Source: Actinoplanes sp. NBC_00393
Lineage (GTDB): Bacteria; Actinomycetota; Actinomycetes; Mycobacteriales; Micromonosporaceae
Reading direction: 5' to 3'
Assembly: GCF_036053395.1 (NCBI RefSeq)
Contig: NZ_CP107942.1
Coordinates: 4,678,501 to 4,742,500, forward strand
Length of the DNA stretch: 64,000 bases
Below the pieces are notes generated by a model. It saw only the letters and a program-made list of their open reading frames with translations, had not been told where the DNA came from and did not search any database. Both the position numbers and the translations under genes were made by a program. The number at the start of each line of letters is the position of its first letter. The stretch's first letter is position 1. Of this stretch, positions 61,701 to 64,000 are shown piece by piece.

Positions 61701-62627
61701 CTACTTGACGTAGGTGACGGTCACGTTCGGATCGGTCGCGTCGCCGGTGGCGTAGACGTACTTCTTCGCCGCACTGTCGCCGGTCTGCGCGAGCAGCCAC
61801 TGGGCCGACCATCGTGCGATGGTCTCGACGCCCACCGCCTGGCTCAGAGTCTGCGCCGAGGCGTCCGGCAGAGCGCCCGCCGGGTTCTGCCCGTTGGTGA
61901 TGCCGTAGTGGTTGGCGCCCGCGAGCTCGATGAACGCCTTCGGCGTGCCCGCGGTCAGGTTATAGGTGGTCCGCCCCTCGGCCGGGGTTGCGACCCCGTC
62001 CACAGTGCCCTGGATGTATCCGATCGGCACGTTGTTCAGCACCGGCAGCACCAGGTCGGTGCCGTAGAGCACGTTGTTGCCGCCGTACGGGACGACCGCC
62101 TCCAGCTCACCCGGCGCGGTGTTCGCGATCGCGCAGAACGGGATGACGCAGAGCCCGGTGCTGAGACTCAGCGCGGTGGCGGCGCCGAACGAGTGGCCGG
62201 CCAGCACGAGGGTGTTCTCGTCGATGCGCCGGTACAGCGGTGAGGCGGCGTTGTCGTCCTCGGCCTCGGCCCAGTCGACGGTCCAGCCGGCCTGCGCGCC
62301 CTCGGGATAGAGGCCACTGACGCCGAACAGGGACCGGGTGTGGTTGGGGACGACCACGACGAAACCGTACGAGGCGAGCTTCGTCGCGAACGCCGAGTAG
62401 TGCGACTTGTCGACGTTCGCCCCCTGGAGCAGCAGAGCCACCGGCAGCCGGGTGCCGGTCACCGGGTGGTACACGTCGGCGCTGTCACCGTTGATCGTCG
62501 TCGGATAGCCGGCGACCGCCGTGGTCGCGGCGTGCGCGGGAGCCGGCGCGGCAAGCGTCACAGCGAGCAGTGCAACCGACGCCGCAGCAGCCCACTGTTT
62601 CCAAGAACGGAACGATGTCACATTCAT
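61701..62627 (-). CDS. Secreted alpha/beta-hydrolase (cutinase- or chlorophyllase-like)
   Basis: The 308-residue protein has an export signal (WAAAASVALLAVTLAAPAPA then HA). The hydrolase core includes LPVALLLQGANVDKSHYSAF, YGFVVVVPNHTRSLFGVSG, the nucleophile elbow LVLAGHSFGAATALSLS and a late FIELAGANHYGITNGQ with the catalytic His. The Asp may lie in VPIGYIQGTVDGVA. This matches the dienelactone-hydrolase/chlorophyllase-type family that includes polyester hydrolases. The substrate is unknown. Confidence 0.87.
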   Translation of the reverse strand: MNVTSFRSWKQWAAAASVALLAVTLAAPAPAHAATTAVAGYPTTINGDSADVYHPVTGTRLPVALLLQGANVDKSHYSAFATKLASYGFVVVVPNHTRSLFGVSGLYPEGAQAGWTVDWAEAEDDNAASPLYRRIDENTLVLAGHSFGAATALSLSTGLCVIPFCAIANTAPGELEAVVPYGGNNVLYGTDLVLPVLNNVPIGYIQGTVDGVATPAEGRTTYNLTAGTPKAFIELAGANHYGITNGQNPAGALPDASAQTLSQAVGVETIARWSAQWLLAQTGDSAAKKYVYATGDATDPNVTVTYVK

Positions 62628-62693
62628 GGATACGGACTATGGTCATCGATGGGATCGGCGTCAAGGGCCCGCGATTGATGGAAGGATGACCGG

Positions 62694-63089
62694 ATGACCT
62701 CGGACTCCCGCTTCCTCAGCGTGCGCATCGACCGCCCGGCGAAGACCGTCTATGAGTACGCGGCAGACGTCGCGAACCTGCGGGAATGGGTCACCGGCAT
62801 CGAGAGCGACGCCCAGGTCACCTTCGCGCCGCGCAACGATTTCGGCGTCCTGGATCACGAGGTCCGGACGCCCGCCGGCGAAACGGTGTACGTGCCCATG
62901 CGCGTCACTTCCCACGGCGACGGCGCCGAGGTGGTCTTCACCCTGCGCCCCTTCCCCGGCATGACCGCCGAGGAGCTCGAGCGGGACAGCGCGGCGGTGA
63001 TGACCGACCTGAACCGGCTCAGGGAGAACCTGGAGGCAGGCGCTGCTCCAGCACCTGGCCCGGCCACGGATCAGCCGGCTGCGCCATGA
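62694..63089 (+). CDS. SRPBCC-family protein
   Basis: The 131-residue product has the START/SRPBCC opening FLSVRIDRPAKTVYEYAADV then ANLREWVTGI, followed by strands ending FTLRPFPGMTAEELERDSAA. Such proteins bind hydrophobic ligands in an antiparallel-sheet pocket. The last 25 residues are Ala/Pro-rich (AAPAPGPATDQPAAP) and are encoded opposite the 3' end of the convergent acetyltransferase gene. Confidence 0.8.
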   Translation: MTSDSRFLSVRIDRPAKTVYEYAADVANLREWVTGIESDAQVTFAPRNDFGVLDHEVRTPAGETVYVPMRVTSHGDGAEVVFTLRPFPGMTAEELERDSAAVMTDLNRLRENLEAGAAPAPGPATDQPAAP

Positions 63090-63564
63090 CGAAGCCCTGT
63101 GTCGCTGTGAACCCCTGACCCTCGTAGTACCGGACGAGGGCCCGGTCGTCGCCGGCGTAGCAGTCGACCCGGAGCAGGCCGATGCCCTCGTCCGCGGCGA
63201 CCGCCCGGGCGTGGTCCAGCAGCCGGGCGCCGATCCCCCGGCCGTTGTGATCCCGATCGGTCACGAGCAGGACGATGTACAGCTCCGGCTCGGGTGCCCG
63301 GTCGACGTACGCCGGCGGGTTGCCGAAGCCCAGCGCGCCCACCACCCGCTCGCCGTGCACCGCGACGTGCAGACCGCCGTCGGCGGCGATGCGATTGACC
63401 AGGGCGGACAGGCGCGGGTTGGCGGACAGCGGCTCGGTGCCCCACTGGCCGGGACGCCCGCGGTCGCTCAGCCACCGCACCGCGCCGTCGAGCAGGTCCA
63501 GCACCGCCGGCACGTCGGCCGGGCGGCCCGGGCGAATGTCCGTCCACTCTGTACTGTCGCGCAC
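63019..63564 (-). CDS. GNAT-family acetyltransferase
   Basis: The 181-residue protein begins RDSTEWTDIRPGRPADVPAV and carries the acetyl-CoA loop in LLVTDRDHNGRGIGARLLDH (the R-G-x-G-A type). RVDCYAGDDRALVRYYEGQG and FTATQGFVMAQP follow as the C-terminal GNAT strand. The 3' end overlaps the SRPBCC gene by 71 bases on the opposite strand. The substrate is unknown. Confidence 0.92.
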   Translation of the reverse strand: MRDSTEWTDIRPGRPADVPAVLDLLDGAVRWLSDRGRPGQWGTEPLSANPRLSALVNRIAADGGLHVAVHGERVVGALGFGNPPAYVDRAPEPELYIVLLVTDRDHNGRGIGARLLDHARAVAADEGIGLLRVDCYAGDDRALVRYYEGQGFTATQGFVMAQPADPWPGQVLEQRLPPGSP

Positions 63565-63708
63565 GCGGCCATTCTGCCCGTTCGGCCGACTTGGGCCACC
63601 GGCGGGCCGATGGACCGTGATCCGAACGGCGGATCACCAGAACAGCCGCAGGCCACGGCCGTGGAATTGGTCGTCGCGGCGCGGCGCCGGGCCGGGAAGC
63701 GTGGGGGC

Positions 63709-64000
63709 GTGGTCACCCTCTCGTCGATCCTCGCCGTCTCCGCCGTCGCCCTGGGCATGGTTCTCACGCCCGGGCCGAACATGATGTATCTGGTCTCGCG
63801 CAGCATCACCCAGGGAGCGCGGGCCGGGATCGTCTCGCTCGCCGGGGTGGCGCTGGGCTTCCTCGTCTACCTCACCGCCACCAATCTCGGGCTGTCCGTC
63901 CTGTTCGTCGCGGTGCCGGAGCTGTACACGGCGATCAAGCTGGCCGGCGCGGGTTACCTGGCCTGGCTGGCCTGGAAGACGCTGCGCCCGGGCGGGACGT
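63709..64000 (+). CDS. LysE/RhtB-family exporter, cut by window edge
   Basis: GTG at 63709 opens a frame to the window end, about 97 codons. MVLTPGPNMMYLVSRSITQG is the N-terminal signature of LysE-family amino-acid exporters, and it is followed by ARAGIVSLAGVALGFLVYLT and AIKLAGAGYLAWLAWKTLRP. Full members are about 200-215 residues with six helices, so roughly half the gene is seen. The substrate is not predictable. Confidence 0.92.
   Translation, partial: MVTLSSILAVSAVALGMVLTPGPNMMYLVSRSITQGARAGIVSLAGVALGFLVYLTATNLGLSVLFVAVPELYTAIKLAGAGYLAWLAWKTLRPGGT

Overview
The window is 64 kb of very GC-rich DNA. Third codon positions are almost all G or C, GTG and TTG starts are frequent, and neighbouring genes often overlap by 4 bases. 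Gene content points to a filamentous actinomycete: an AA10 lytic polysaccharide monooxygenase, a RamB/ScfR-type regulator beside isocitrate lyase and malate synthase, AidB, pirin, a DUF2252 protein, several secreted cell-wall enzymes and a Che-type chemosensory operon. Micromonosporaceae, possibly Actinoplanes, is my best inference; no rRNA or tRNA is present to test it. I see no prophage, insertion sequence, CRISPR array or obvious biosynthetic cluster. This looks like chromosomal housekeeping and accessory DNA.

Layout. 1-0.9 kb: 3' part of a LacI-type regulator on the minus strand with a perfect operator-like palindrome upstream. 0.9-4.6 kb: DUF2252, PPOX-fold, pirin and two small unknown genes on the plus strand. 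4.6-11.2 kb: a long leader region, a short coupled leader ORF and a 1924-residue low-complexity protein with a C-terminal TPR-like domain. 11.5-15.9 kb (minus): a MacAB-like lipoprotein/ATPase/permease set followed by a membrane diguanylate cyclase. 15.9-17.7 kb (minus): an L,D-transpeptidase and a CAP-domain protein. 18-19.3 kb: an acyltransferase. 19.4-28.5 kb: a chemosensory operon, CheW-CheR-CheW-receptor-CheA(REC)-CheB-hybrid kinase, almost all joined by 4-base or shorter overlaps and lacking a stand-alone CheY. 28.5-36.2 kb: a large amidase, then an ABC transporter facing a NarL-type two-component pair. 36.2-42.8 kb: sulfotransferase, DMT transporter/LysR pair, acetyltransferase, DUF305-like lipoprotein, AA10 enzyme, phosphotransferase. 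42.9-47.4 kb: the glyoxylate shunt with its divergent regulator. 47.5-52.7 kb: a pterin-dehydratase/VOC fusion, a HEAT-repeat protein, a membrane protein and a sulfatase. 52.7-64 kb: two PAP2 phosphatases, a possible broken gene, AidB, an AAA ATPase, an M28 peptidase, a PH-like protein, a methyltransferase, an unknown gene, a serine hydrolase, an SRPBCC protein, an acetyltransferase and the start of a LysE exporter.

The most unusual items are: (1) a dispersed family of about 60-bp hairpin elements at three intergenic sites, with paired base changes that preserve the stems; (2) the 1924-residue repeat protein with its coupled leader ORF; and (3) the chemosensory operon that ends in a three-receiver hybrid kinase, whose third receiver has lost its phosphoacceptor and acidic residues.
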